From Bactericera cockerelli (lineage: Eukaryota > Arthropoda > Insecta > Hemiptera > Triozidae): a stretch of DNA of 64,000 nt. Of this stretch, positions 11,418 to 21,604 are shown piece by piece. Position 1 is the stretch's first letter. The number at the start of each line of letters is the position of its first letter. The notes beneath the pieces were generated by a model that was given only the letters and a program-made list of their open reading frames with translations, ran no database searches and was not told the origin of the DNA. A program made the position numbers and the translations under genes. The stretch covers positions 16,729,756 through 16,793,755 of the forward strand of contig CM044961.1 of assembly GCA_024516035.1 (NCBI GenBank). Reading direction: 5' to 3'.

Positions 11418-11570
11418 CTCCCAATAATGAACACAATATTTCCTCGTGATTGGTTTACATTGTATACATGTGGCAGTTTTGAGATTTTATACTAAATCAC
11501 TTGTATCTCCAAAACCACTCAACCGATTTTCTTCAAATTTATTTTATATGACAGAATATATCGACTTATA
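11418..11570 (-). repeat. 3' fragment of the CGGAAGT family (family F)
   Basis: Contains the inverse of the family's 3' end (ACACAATATTTCCTCGTGAT) and the CAACCGATTTTCTTCAAATT block. It lies directly beside the family G repeat that starts at 11585. Confidence 0.6.
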
Positions 11571-11584
11571 TTTAGTTTTATGTT

Positions 11585-11653
11585 TATCCACTTTACTGGA
11601 CGTTGTTAAACTTCAGGGAAACATATGATAGCTGCTGTATTTGACGCTGAAGT

Positions 11654-11688
<35 letters not shown>

Positions 11689-11828
11689 GCTGAGCTGTTT
11701 TTTAATAATTAAAAATAAGTTATTTATGGACTGATGTATAATAAATTGTATAATAAATTATATAGCAGTCCATAAATCATTTATTTTAATTATTAAAAAC
11801 TGTTATCAAATATATCATCGCACAAGAA
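11585..11828. mobile_element. MITE-like repeat with internal palindrome (family G)
   Basis: Second copy of the repeat at 8002-8215, starting TATCCACTTTACTGGACGTT. It carries a ~30-base T run at 11657-11686 and a long near-palindrome around TTTATGGACTGATG...AGCAGTCCATAAA. It ends ATCATCGCACAAGAAAA, immediately before a family F repeat at 11833. It is flanked on both sides by family F sequence, which could mean insertion next to or into a family F cluster. Confidence 0.6.
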
Positions 11829-11832
11829 AATA

Positions 11833-12334
11833 CACTGCCAATTATGGACACGATACTTCATCGTGAATGGTAATCAAAAATTTCAACTTTTACTATCGCT
11901 AGAATCAGAGATTTTTTACTGAATCACTTGTATTTAGAAAATTTATAAACCGATTTTCTTTCTACACTCAAAATTTTATCAAAATCGAATATACCGTTCA
12001 CGAGATAAGACCGTATACGTAAAAAGTTAGTGATTTGTCGCATGGTCTCTTTCACCCAAAACCCAGTGCGCAGTTGATGAATTTAAAATGGGACCATATA
12101 CAAAACGTCTTTTGTAGATATGTGTCCAAAATTTCATCGGAATCTATTCAGCAGTTTCTGGGATTTGCACGTTACAAGGAATATATTTAACAGACCGACA
12201 GAAAGACAGACACAAAACGACCAGAAATATAGAAGAAAAAAAATTGAAATCGGAACAAAAATATATAATTTTTTTTTTTTTTTACAAAAACCAACACAAT
12301 ACTTCCGATTTCTAATATCAGAAATTTCTCGGGA
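11833..12334 (-). repeat. CGGAAGT family (family F), near full-length, minus strand
   Basis: In inverted order this has the same landmarks as the copy at 31333-32048. They are CACTGCCAATTATGGACAC, then a GTTCACGAGATAAGACCGTA block, then AAAATGGGACCATATACA, then a GACAGAAAGACAGACAC tract, then GAAATCGGAACAAAAA, and finally ACTTCCGATTTCTAATATC-type palindromic sequence. The family has no recognisable coding frame. Confidence 0.7.
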
Positions 12335-12559
12335 ATAAAATATAACTACATGCTTCATTCCTTGTTAAAGACAACTTTAAGGCCGGGATCCCTGTCAGTG
12401 CAACATTTTGTTTTGAAACGTTTCACAAAGGTTTTCCAATTTCCAATAAACGACGGATAAGTTTAAGAAGTCATTTTTCATTTTTTAAAGACCTGCCTTA
12501 ATTAAAATTATCATCTTACCCCTGTAGAAGTTAAGTCGCTCAGAACGATTAAAAGTTAC

Positions 12560-12608
<49 letters not shown>

Positions 12609-13149
12609 CCTAATATAAAATCGCAATGATTCAAACGGGCAATGGTTTGGCAGATTCGTCCCTTAAAAGTGAAAAGGGGATAACGACCAAATGTCGATTT
12701 TTTTTCCAGATTCGAAATCTGCTAGCAAAGACGCATCTATGTATAGCTCTTTCTTCCTATTCTATTATAATTATATTACCTTTGAAAAACAAAGCTCGTA
12801 AATGCCTGCCTGATGCTAATTAATTTCTCTTATGGCCAAATTTTAAAATAGGGGTACAATGAGGTAAAGAAAAAATCTTTTGGAAAATTTTTCCAAAAGA
12901 TTTTTTTTGGACAGCCCATAACCGTTCTGAGCTAGTCATTGGTAACCAAACGAAATTTCAGCTCAATCCGACTCGCAGTTCTCGAGTTATGGCGTTTTAA
13001 ACATACACACACACAAACGAATCATTTTATAATATAAGATTTGATGCGCTGTGATTGGGCGAAAATCTAATTATCTCTTATTTTTATTGTAAACTTGTAA
13101 TATTATTTTAAAAACAGCCATGGTACCTCCATGGCTATAGTTGTAGGTA
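12335..13149. other. AT-rich spacer with long poly-T run
   Basis: A ~44-base T run lies at 12560-12603, probably a minus-strand poly-A tail or slippage product. 12950-13015 reads AAATTTCAGCTCAATCCGAC ... GAGTTATGGCG ... ACACACAC, a pattern also met near the 3' part of the units at 14153-15400 and near 19068. It may be the worn end of another repeat. Confidence 0.4.
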
Positions 13150-13215
13150 TAGTTGGTTTGTGAGTTTCCAATAATTGGAGGGTAAAACCCCCGTCTCGAT
13201 TGACCTGTGCTAAGT
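13150..13215 (+). repeat. Isolated SINE central-domain fragment
   Basis: GTTGGTTTGTGAGTTTCC and TTGGAGGGTAAAACCCCCGT match the central domain of the tRNA- and 5S-headed SINEs of this window. Head and tail are missing. Confidence 0.5.
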
Positions 13216-13900
13216 TGATAAAAAATCCTCCCTTTAATCTTAGAATAGACGCTGATTACACCCGCGAAATAACGGTAATAATAAATTATGAAACCTAAGT
13301 AAAGAGTACATAGTATTAATATGTTTGCTCGGCGTTCGTATTACCTTTTTAACTCGTAATGAACGAGATCATTGTGTTGAAAAATAATGTTAAAAACATT
13401 CGAAGAGTCATATATTTATAATTTATTCTCGGGATATTATTTATGTATCCCGTAAGTAATAAAATTATGATCGTTTTAATCATTAATTAAATAATTAGTT
13501 AATTATTTGATGGACTTTCTGTCCATGGTGGTTCATTTAAACGCGCACGGCTCTCTTTGCTGGGTAGGGGCAGGCACTAGTTAAGTACCTACCTATTAAT
13601 GAACACTGTAAATTGTACACATTCATTAAGAAAATAATATTTAACAAATAGTTTTCTCATGTATTCCTGTCATCGTCTTATTTTAATTTTTCCATTTAAA
13701 TAAACTGTAAATTATTTTAGGAGCAAATTTTCAATCGAGATCCATTATGTTTAAAAATAGGTGATGGTTAGATGACATAGTTCGGGACGCGTGGCTCTAC
13801 ATTGCCGGGTAGGCGAGTCATGGGCCGAGTAAATAGACTCGCACTTATTGCTTCCATCACTGCTAAATGCGAACATGCTGTCGACTGAGTCATTGCAGAC
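13216..13900. other. AT-rich spacer, nothing recognised
   Basis: No repeat end, RNA gene or biased frame is seen. The stretch ends at the first GAAA purine tract. Confidence 0.4.
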
Positions 13901-13904
13901 AGGG

Positions 13905-14150
13905 TGAAAGAGAAAGAGAAAAAGAAAAAGAAAGAGAGAGAGAGAAAGAAAGAGAGAGAGAGAAAGAGAAAGAGAAAAAGAAAGAGAAAGAGAAGGAGAA
14001 GGAGAAAGAGAAAGAGACAGGGTGAAAGAAAAAGAGAAAGAGAAAGAAAAAGAGACAGATGAAGAGAAAGGGAAAGAGAAAGGAAAAGAGACAGAGAAAA
14101 AGAAAAAGAAAGAGAGGGAGAGAGAGAGGGAGAAAGAGAAACAGAAAAAA
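13905..14150. repeat. GAAA/GAGA purine tract
   Basis: Continuous purine tract of GAAA, GAGA and GGAGAA units, first of three such tracts (next 14741-14905 and 15400-15450). Frames across it give only Lys/Glu on one strand and Leu/Ser/Phe on the other; these are not genes. Confidence 0.9.
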
Positions 14151-14152
14151 AA

Positions 14153-15400
14153 ATCTGGTGTAACACCACACGACTTTCCTTATCACACGAAAATAAATCA
14201 AATTCCATCCCTGGTGACTCAACGGTAACATTTATCGAAAAATAAATGTCAAATTTATTATCTGCACCTCAAAATCATTGGATTTGTTATGTCACAACCC
14301 CCATCTAGGATGAATAATAAAAAAGACAGTCCGAGCGGGTCCCCCCAAAATACCGGTAAATTGGGGCCGGGTTCCAAAAAGTTCAAGATATCAAAAAAAT
14401 GATCTGAGTAAAGCCCTGCTATTTTTTCATTCCAAGAAAAAGTTATTTTCTTTAAAAAAAAAACCAAAGGAACAGCCTTTGCGGCCCTGCGGCCGATTTC
14501 AACCAAAAGTTTCGTGATTCGTGTGGTGTATACTATACATATAATCAACTTACATACCAAATGTCAAGTCTCTAGCTCTTATTGCTGTCGAGATATCGTG
14601 TTCACAGACAGACGCACGGACTAATGGCCGCAATCAACTTTTTTTGCTATCCTAAGGCTATGATACTTCCAGAAATGTGAAAAACTGGTGGGTCAAATTT
14701 TCGACGAATACAATACTTTCCTTATTATAGGATAAGGAAAGTAAAAGAGAAAGAAAAAGAAAAAGAAAAAGAGAAAGAGAAAGAAAAAGAAAAAGAAAGA
14801 GAAAAAGAAAAAGAAAGAGAAAGAGAAAAAGAAAGAGAAAGAGACAGAGAAAAAGAAAGAGAAAGAGACAGAGAAAAAGAAAAAGAAAGAGAGAGAAACA
14901 GAAAAATAAAAATAAAATCTGGTGTGACACCACACGACTTTCCTTATCACTCGACAAGAAGTCAAATTCCACCACTGGTGACTCAATGGTAACATTTATC
15001 TAAAAATAAATATCAAAATTCGTTTTTAGCACCTCAAAATCATTGGATTTGATATGTCGCAATCCCCATCTATTTAAACCCCTACTATTTTTTCATTCCA
15101 AGAAAAAGTTTTATCTTCATCTTTAACCAATCCAAAGGAACGGCATTTGGGGCCCTTTTCTGCGGCCCTGCGACCGCATTCAACCAAAAGTTTTCGTGTA
15201 GTGTTCAGAATCAACTTCCATACCAAATTTAAAGTCTAGCTCTTACTGTTGTCGAGATATCGTGTTTACAGACGGACAGACGCACGGACCAATGGCCGAA
15301 AACAACTTTTTTGGTATCCTAAGGCTAAGATACGTCCAGAAATGTGAAAAACTGGTAGGTCAAATTTTCGACGGATACAATATTCCTTATTATAGGATAA
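14153..15400. repeat. Tandem pair of ~765 bp units separated by purine tracts
   Basis: Unit 1 starts at 14153 (TCTGGTGTAACACCACACGA) and unit 2 at 14918 (TCTGGTGTGACACCACACGA), 765 bp apart. Shared landmarks in order: ACTTTCCTTATCAC, CTCAAAATCATTGGATTTG, AGCTCTTA-TG-TGTCGAGAT, ACAGACGCACGGAC, ATCCTAAGGCTA, GTGAAAAACTGG, and a hairpin CTTTCCTTATTATAGGATAAGGAAAG written here in two halves as CTTTCCTTAT and ATAAGGAAAG. Each unit is followed by a GAAA-type purine tract. This looks like a transposon or satellite that duplicated in tandem together with its adjacent purine tract. Confidence 0.7.
14741..14905. repeat. GAAA purine tract between the two 765-bp units
   Basis: Nearly uninterrupted GAAA/GAAAGA repeats joining the hairpin end of unit 1 to the start of unit 2. 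Not coding in any frame. Confidence 0.9.
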
Positions 15401-15900
15401 GGAAAGAGAGATGAAAGAGATAAAAAAAGAGAAACAGAAAGAGATGTCGTTGTTCTGAACATCTGCTGCTACCATTGCATTCAGTCCTCGCCGAAAGTAT
15501 CTGTAAGGCAATTCCAACATTTGCTGATGACTGTTAAATTCTAAGATTTATTAATTCCATGAAAATAATATGGTTATTATTATTATTATAGTATGCTTTA
15601 TTAGGTAAAACGAAATTATATACAGTAAAATACAATGAAATTATAAAGAAAAAATAAATAGATTGAACAAAGAAACAATAATAAAAAACAAGAATAAAGC
15701 TAATGTCCGACCTAAAGGGCGGGGTTATTGGCTGTGTCAATCTCTTCCACCCAACCCTTTATGGTTCTCCGTTTTAGTAAACTTATGAAGAACTGGGTTA
15801 TTGGGATCAACTTTTTTTTTTCTTCGTTTTTTAGGTGCTACTACAGCGGTCATTCGATCAAATTGGATTTTGCTATAACATTTTGAGCGTTTTAAATTGA

Positions 15901-16515
15901 ATCCCCCAAAAAACACTTCGTGTAAAAATAGTCGTCAAGTATTGGAATAATTAAAAAGAACTGATATCAAAAACGTCAATTTTCTATGTTTGAAGGAAAT
16001 ATTTTTCACGTAATAAGTCTCTTGATAATTCAACCAAAATAATAGCCTCACAACAACAATACACCTTTGAGCAAACTTCGATTTGGTATTTTGAGAATTT
16101 AACCAAAAAATAGCCACACAACAAAACAATGCTCTTGTAAGAACAATCTTGCATAATTACATAACCACGTCCTTGACTACTGCACACTGTTTTGTTAGCA
16201 ACGTACTTCACATAAATTTCAGAACAAAACAGTGTGCAGTCAAGGACGTGGTTCTGTAATTATGCAAGATTGTTCTTACAAGAGCATTGTTTTGTTGTGT
16301 GGCTATTTTTTGGTTAAATTCTCAAAATACCAAATCGAAGTTTGCTCAAAGGTGTATTGTTGTTGTGAGGCTATTATTTTGGTTGAATTATCAAGAGACT
16401 TATTACGTGAAAAATATTTCCTTCAAACATAGAAAATTGACGTTTTTGATATCAGTTCTTTTTAATTATTCCAATACTTGACGACTATTTTTACACGAAG
16501 TGTTTTTTGGGGGAT
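15901..16515. mobile_element. Near-perfect ~295 bp inverted repeat (foldback or hairpin locus)
   Basis: Left arm 15901-16196 and right arm 16223-16515 are reverse complements apart from one 3-base insertion in the left arm and about one substitution. The loop is 26 bases (16197-16222). Ends are ATCCCCCAAAAAACACTTCG on the left and its inverse on the right. The arm-encoded frame beginning with F-C-C-V-A-I-F-W-L-N therefore occurs twice, on opposite strands (15935-16129 minus, 16287-16481 plus). It is probably incidental. No convincing target-site duplication flanks the structure. It could be a foldback transposon, an hpRNA/siRNA source, or a recent inverted duplication or assembly artefact. 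Confidence 0.85.
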
Positions 16516-16852
16516 ATCACTACTTTTTGATTTAATTGATTTTCATATGATAGATGAAATAAAAACTGGTCAACAATCAACAGATAAAAGAAAAAAGACT
16601 TTTAATTTAAGGATGTTGATCTTTTAATTCAAGGAGAAAAAAAATGATAGAAAAAAAACTTTGAAAAGATGCTGAAAGAATATTTCACGGTACTTGCTGG
16701 AGAGAGGAGAAATCTTGAGATAACAGGTGTATTCTTTGTTGAGTGGCACTAGATAGTGCTCAGCAATTTTGTTGATCTTTTCAAATTTTGAAACCCACTG
16801 CTAGATTCATTAACAGAAAAGTACCCCGTTTAAGTATTGTTGGCAATAATTA

Positions 16853-17030
16853 GAGATGGGTGATACCGAGTATTTCATAGAACCGGTACTTCAGTAATCG
16901 ATTACATAAAAGTACCGAGTATTTACCGAAGTTCTTTTGTACTTGGTTTTTGAGATTCTGCGAGCGGATGTAAATGGAATAGTGGATTCGAGTAATCACT
17001 CAAGAACCAAGTACAAAAGCACCGTACACT
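16853..17030. repeat. GGTACC-type repeat with internal hairpin
   Basis: Begins AGAGATGGGTGATACCGAGT and shares ATTTCATAGAACCGGTAC with 17332 onward. Arms around TTTTGTACTTGGTTTTTGAG (16933) and CTCAAGAACCAAGTACAAAA (17003) form a ~22 bp stem. Looks like a degraded transposon end. Confidence 0.45.
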
Positions 17031-17331
17031 AACTAAATCTCACAATTTTGCATTCAGAATGTTCACAGGAGACGAATCTCGATTCACAAAATTTGTTGGG
17101 TGTTTTAGTTTCAAGTGTTTCAATAGAACAGAAGCTCCACCTCCTATTTTATAACCTGAATTAAATAATGTACATTTCCCTAAACCGTCCAATTGTTTGA
17201 CAAAGAAGTTTCAAATAGAAGACTTGTTTCTACGAGACAAAAAGAAAAATATTAGGACACCGACAGCCTGAATATTATTCATAGATAATATCGGAATAAT
17301 GAAGTACCTCTCTCTGCTGTACCCAGTTCTA

Positions 17332-17705
17332 GAGATGGGTATTTGGGTATTATTGTAATACCGATTATTTCATAGAACCGGTACCCGGTATGGTGCCCAG
17401 CCCCGGCGTGTAATACCAAGTATTTAATAAAAACGGCACCCGCCTACTACGTACGATACGTCGGTACTCGGTCCCAGTGTGTAATACCGAGTATTTCATA
17501 AAATCGGTACCCAGTACGGTATGCGGATCCAGTGTGTTATACCGTCGCCAGTGTTGTACCCGGTACGGGTACAGGTACCTAGCAAAATTTTGTACCCGGT
17601 ATGGGTACGGGTACCTAATTTTATTATGTACCCGGTGCGGGTACTTTTTTAAATGTACCCGGTATTTTTTGGGTACTTTTCGGGTACGTTATCCTTATCA
17701 TTCTA
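17332..17705. repeat. GGTACC/GTACCCGG-rich repeat block
   Basis: First part: repeated AATACCGAGTATTTCATA and CGGTACCCAGTA-like motifs, three or so copies. Second part from about 17549: CAGTGTTGTACCCGGTACGG followed by multiple GTACCCGGT and GGGTAC motifs. CAGTGTTG resembles the ends of some hAT transposons, but no matching far end or 8-bp duplication is visible. The tract can fold on itself extensively because GGTACC is palindromic. Confidence 0.5.
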
Positions 17706-18025
17706 TAGTAAGTATAGTAATAAGATTTGTCTAAATTATTTTAATTGTGGAGGACAAAGTCTTGTCTTTAGAATACCACCTAACAACCAAACTAAATAAA
17801 ATACCAAATTGACGGTTAGCCTTTAATGAAGTCTTGAACTCCATGTTCCAGGTTAAAAGTCTAGTAAGCTAGATTTTATTTTTATTTAAAATTACTATTA
17901 ATGTTAATGTATTATTATTATTATTACTATCATCATCACAATCAATAAATAAAAAGATACATTTATTAAAAATAAGGCTTGCACCTTTTTAATTTAAGTA
18001 TGAATTTGTGATTAAAAATAACTAG

Positions 18026-18190
18026 AATGTAGTAAAAATAGTATTCTATCATATAAAACAAATTTGAAGAAAATCGGTTAAGCGGTTTTGAAGATACAAC
18101 TGATTTAGTCGAAAAAATCAAAATTGCCAGGTGTCTACAATGTGAAACAATCACGAGGAAGTATTGTGTCCATAATTAGCAGTGTTTTTT
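18026..18190 (+). repeat. 3' fragment of the CGGAAGT family (family F)
   Basis: TTTGAAGAAAATCGGTTAAG, ATGTGAAACAATCACGAGGA and GTATTGTGTCCATAATTAGC match the last ~165 bp of the copy at 31333-32048 and end in a T run. The 5' part is absent. Confidence 0.65.
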
Positions 18191-18313
18191 TATTTATATT
18201 TATAATGTAGGTACATATTTGTAAATTTTTAATGAGATGTATGTAATTTACGATTCATAATACAAAAGCATTGATCAAAATAAATGCTTTATTTAGACTG
18301 TCTGTTGTCAGTG

Positions 18314-18625
18314 GCCAGCCTCCGTGGCGTAATGGTTGTAACTACTGCCCGTAGTTCAGACATTTCTAGTTCGATTCCCAGTTGTTGCAGACTTTTCTAA
18401 TATTTTTTTCCCCTCTAAACACGTGAGTCTGGAATCTACCCAGGCTGGGCGAGTTAAATGTAGGAAGCTGGAACGATTCCCAGCGAATGGAGAGTAAAAC
18501 CCCCCGTCCTGACTAGTTCAAATCAGGACGTTAAAACCAAATACAATCAACTGTTAACAATCGTTTTAAAATGAGGTTGGTGTGATAATTGGTGCTTCTT
18601 TTGTGGAACTTCAACCAGTAATAAT
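18314..18625 (+). repeat. tRNA-headed SINE (family A), near full length
   Basis: Head GCCTCCGTGGCGTAATGGTT with B box TAGTTCGATTCCCAG, then ACTTTTCTAATATTTTTTTC (diverged), central domain CTACCCAGGCTGGGCGAG and CCCAGCGAATGGAGAGTAAA, GTCCTGACT/AATCAGGAC stem, GACGTTAAAACCAAATACAA, and a degraded 3' part ending in AATAATGAAG. Confidence 0.75.
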
Positions 18626-19287
18626 GAAGAAAAAAACATACCTATTTAATCTTAAAATCCATTAACAATAATTCATTAATAATCAACTAGTGTTTTAACC
18701 TTGTATTGAAAAATTAGTTATGAACTCATTAAATAACGGACAACTTTGTTTAGTGGTTTTGTTTACAATACAATTTTAATTATGTACCTAAGTACATGGT
18801 AGGTAGATGGAAATTCGATCTTGGTAAAATAAAGAGGGAAATGAAAGTGCCGAGTATTATTGTATGTTCCGAAATTGCCTCATACTATGGCTCTAAGAAA
18901 TGTTGACCCATAAATTTGCCTAACTTCGAGTTATTAAACATGGTGTCAATTCAGCATAATCAGTTGGTAGGTATAAACAGAAGAAGTGAGACATTATACT
19001 AGATAATACATTTAATAATGATAAAGTAATAAGCAAGCATATATCCATGGAATATACCCTGAAAATTTCAGCTCGATTGGACAAAAAATGCAACTTATAT
19101 CATGTTACAATGATACATACTTAGGTAGATGAATAATTAGATTGTGACAAATCAATGTTGATCGAGTTAAACCATACTCACTTCGTTCGAAATTAAACGG
19201 TCATAGGAGGTTGACTCAAACTACCAACTACTGTTTTTTTTTCTCACGAGAAAACCGGACATCCAAAGTACAGAGAAAAAAAAAAAA
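18626..19287. other. AT-rich spacer, nothing recognised
   Basis: No repeat boundary or coding signal apart from a short AAAATTTCAGCTCGATTGGA motif near 19063 that resembles repeat-end sequence elsewhere in the window. Confidence 0.4.
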
Positions 19288-19366
19288 TATACCTAGCCGG
19301 GATTCGAACCCAGGTCACCTTGCAAACTTTGTAGTTTACCTACACCAGTCGACGACCACAGAGACT
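19288..19366 (-). repeat. tRNA-like SINE head, minus strand
   Basis: On the minus strand there is a perfect B box GGGTTCGAATCCCGG, preceded by GCAAGGTGACCT and a TGGTCGTCGACTGG A-box-like region. The anticodon region is longer than in a tRNA, so this is a tRNA-derived head and not a working tRNA gene. Confidence 0.5.
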
Positions 19367-20440
19367 GCTCAATACATAATATTTTATTATAATTTATCAT
19401 TGTTTTGATCTATATTAATCAATATTTTACCTCTTACTGGCCAATATTTTGTACACTTCTCATAATATAGACCTAGTTTACCTCTTGATGTAGAAATCTC
19501 TGAATGAAGTTATAAAACGTTATTATTCTCAAAATGATAACCCAGTCTGCTGGCAGCTTGGGTGAAGCAATGATGTTTGAATATCATCCATATTTTAAGT
19601 TCTATGTGAGGCGAAGATTTTTTGTTACTCTCATAAATCTTATTTCAGTTTTTTTTATTTTTATGTCTCACACTGTCGCTGATTTTTCTAACATTTTATT
19701 TACATCGTAGTATATTTTTGCGTAATTAGACCTTTAGAAAGAACCTTCAGTCATCAACTTGGGATAAATAGGCGTGGCTCCAGGGTTCATTTTAGATATT
19801 CCTTTAGATGGCTTTAAATACTTTTCTACTTGTTTCAACCATCTGAAATTAAGTGATCTCATTCCCTTTGACTAGACCTTTCTAAAAACACCAGAAATAC
19901 AACTCTAGGATAATAATAGACGGCTCTGGGCTCCATAATAAGTATTCCTTTCAAAGGGTATAACTCAAGTTTGGTCCAGTGTAATACTTTAGTTATATTT
20001 TTATATTTTTTCCTATGATAAGGCCTTTCGAAAAATACCACAATCGCAGCTCCAAGATAACCAGGGGCGGCTCTGTGCAACTTTCCCGTTTTATTTTAGA
20101 AGGCTATATCTCCTATCCTATAAAAAATAAATACTTGAAACTATAAAAGGTATGCAGAGATGAAAATTCCCTTTTCAAAAACGTATCTCACGTCTTTCCA
20201 CGATAAGCACACGTTGCTGTACCCTTGACAGAAAATTGGTCTGAAAAAAAAAAAAAAAAAAAACCCGTATGAATAATTTCATGAAATTCAAGATTTTCGG
20301 CGTGGCCAGTAAACGACTTTAACTGTACGTAGGAAACTCGCGCTTTCGTGAAACACAATCTATTTTTGCGTCTCATTACGAATTTGAAATAAAAATTGAT
20401 AAAAATTAGCGTTAAGTGGGCGAAAACAATAAAACAAAAT
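19367..20440. other. AT-rich spacer, nothing firm
   Basis: 19740-20110 contains two loosely similar blocks (CCTTTAGAAAGAACCTTCAG; CCTTTCTAAAAACACCAGAA; CCTTTCGAAAAATACCACAA) spaced at ~130-170 bp. This suggests an old tandem duplication with a GGATAATAATAGACGGCTCT-type segment. No coding frame shows bias. Confidence 0.35.
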
Positions 20441-20449
20441 ACATATAAA

Positions 20450-20780
20450 CTCTGTTTCGTGTTAATATAGGCCGGGTGGCTGGCGCTACTTGACGAGCGC
20501 TCGCCTCCCGGCGAGCTTGATATTGGGGCATCAATTTCATTAGGATCGTTGCGCGTCGCGTAATGAAAGTGTAGCTGGCAAATAAGTACGAGCCGGTGCG
20601 AAGTTAGGACATTCAAGAAGATGTGTTAGCGTAAGGGCATAACGTGTAGATTAAGAAGTGTGGAAACCACCCCCCGCCGGCCTACATCTTCGCGTCCTCA
20701 GCACTAGACAGCGCTTGTATCGCCGGAGACGGATCCTCTCCTCGCCCCTCACAAAATTTCTTCCCGGTACAAATGTAAAC
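20450..20780. promoter_or_regulatory. CpG-rich block, repeated in inverse at 23385-23500
   Basis: G+C- and CG-rich sequence in AT-rich surroundings (GCCGGGTGGCTGGCG, TTGCGCGTCGCGTAATG, CGCCGGAGACGGATCC). The part from 20628 shares CGTGTAGATTA-GAAGTGTGGAAAC and ATCGCCGGAGACGG-like segments with the reverse complement of 23385-23500. That makes it at least partly a dispersed repeat. A promoter role is possible but unsupported by any core-promoter motif. Confidence 0.3.
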
Positions 20781-20949
20781 ATAAACATAAAAAGTTCAAT
20801 TTTTTTCAAGATCGAGATAGTTTCGGCATTTTTGCTGAAATAACAATAAGTAATTGTGATTTGAGCATTTTGAGCTTGGTTATATGATAAAAATATTTTC
20901 TAAATTAGTTGTCAGTACCTTTTTAACTGTTTGATATTATTATGTAACT

Positions 20950-21354
20950 GTTAAGCTTAATCGCAAAAAGGATACCGAGGAAGAGATTTGCAAAGTGTTA
21001 CGTGTGGTGCTGTATGGAGCAGAGACGTGGACGATGAGAAAGAAGGAGGAAAAATATCTGGAGAGCTGCGAGATGTGGGTGTGGAGAAGACTAGAAGGAA
21101 TCAAGTGGTCAGATAAAGCCAGAAATGAAGAAGTATTTAGAAGAGTTGGAGAGAAAAGAGAAATATTGAGAACCATGAACAGAAAAAGAAGCTGGCTGGG
21201 TCTCATACTGAGGAGAAATTTTCTGCAGAGAATCATCATGGAAGGAAATCTGGAAGGAAGAAGATCAAGAGGAAGAAGAAGGTTTGGAATGCTGACAAAC
21301 ATGCTGAATGGAAGAACATTTGAACAAATGAAGGAGGATGCCCAATGCCCATGA
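20950..21354 (+). pseudogene. C-terminal fragment of a non-LTR retrotransposon reverse transcriptase ORF
   Basis: An open frame reads ...VLYGAETWTMRKKEEKYLES, then CEMWVWRRLEGIKWSDKARN, then EEVFRRVGEKREILRTMNRK. It continues through W-L-G-L-I-L-R-R, G-R-R-S-R-G-R-R-R and a stop at 21354. The series L-Y-G-A-E-T-W-T, E-M-W-x-W-R-R, I-x-W-(S/T)-D-K, N-E-E-V-x-R-R-V-G and R-G-R is the hallmark of the region following the RT domain in LINE ORF2 proteins of many invertebrates. The frame is open for ~130 codons but has no endonuclease or RT core upstream, so it is a 5'-truncated copy. Codon use is A-rich (AGA/GAA). A 5S-SINE starts 33 bp downstream. Confidence 0.75.
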
Positions 21355-21386
21355 TCGAGTAAAGTGGAGAACGTCAAGTTGAAACC

Positions 21387-21602
21387 TATTGATGGCTCGT
21401 TGAATACACCGGTTCTCTTAAGACCACCAAAGTTAGGCAACGTCCAGCGAGATTAGGACTTGGATGCTGGCTCTTCTCGGTGCAACCCAGGCTGGGTGAG
21501 GTTAATGTGGGTAACAGGTTTGTTAGTTTCCTGCGAGTGGAGGGTTGAACCTCTGTCATAACTGACCATAAAGTTGAAATATGACATTAAACTCTAATAA
21601 AA
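21387..21602 (+). repeat. 5S rRNA-headed SINE (family B), long-head type
   Basis: GATGGCTCGTTGAATACACC, GGTTCTC, ACCAAAGTTAGGCAACGTCC and TTAGGACTTGGATGCTGG follow 5S rRNA from near its start through roughly base 90. The internal promoter (A box/C box) region is included. The central domain follows (AACCCAGGCTGGGTGAGGTT, AATGTGGGTAACAGG, TTTCCTGCGAGTGGAGGG), and then a 3' end with GACATTAAACTCTAATAAAA. 5S-derived SINEs (SINE3 type) use the 5S internal promoter for RNA polymerase III. Confidence 0.8.
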
Positions 21603-21604
21603 CA

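Noticed and set aside
13768..14995. Lys/Glu-rich and Leu/Phe/Ser-rich frames around 14 and 14.8 kb
   Set aside because: They are GAAA purine tracts read in different frames.
20188..20616. 142-codon minus-strand frame through the CpG-rich block
   Set aside because: Non-ATG-like start context, includes a poly-F run from an A tract, no motif, and part of the block is a dispersed repeat.
21387..21602. 5S-SINE as the 3' end of the LINE fragment at 20950-21354
   Set aside because: Other 5S-SINE copies lack this upstream LINE sequence, so adjacency is probably coincidental insertion.
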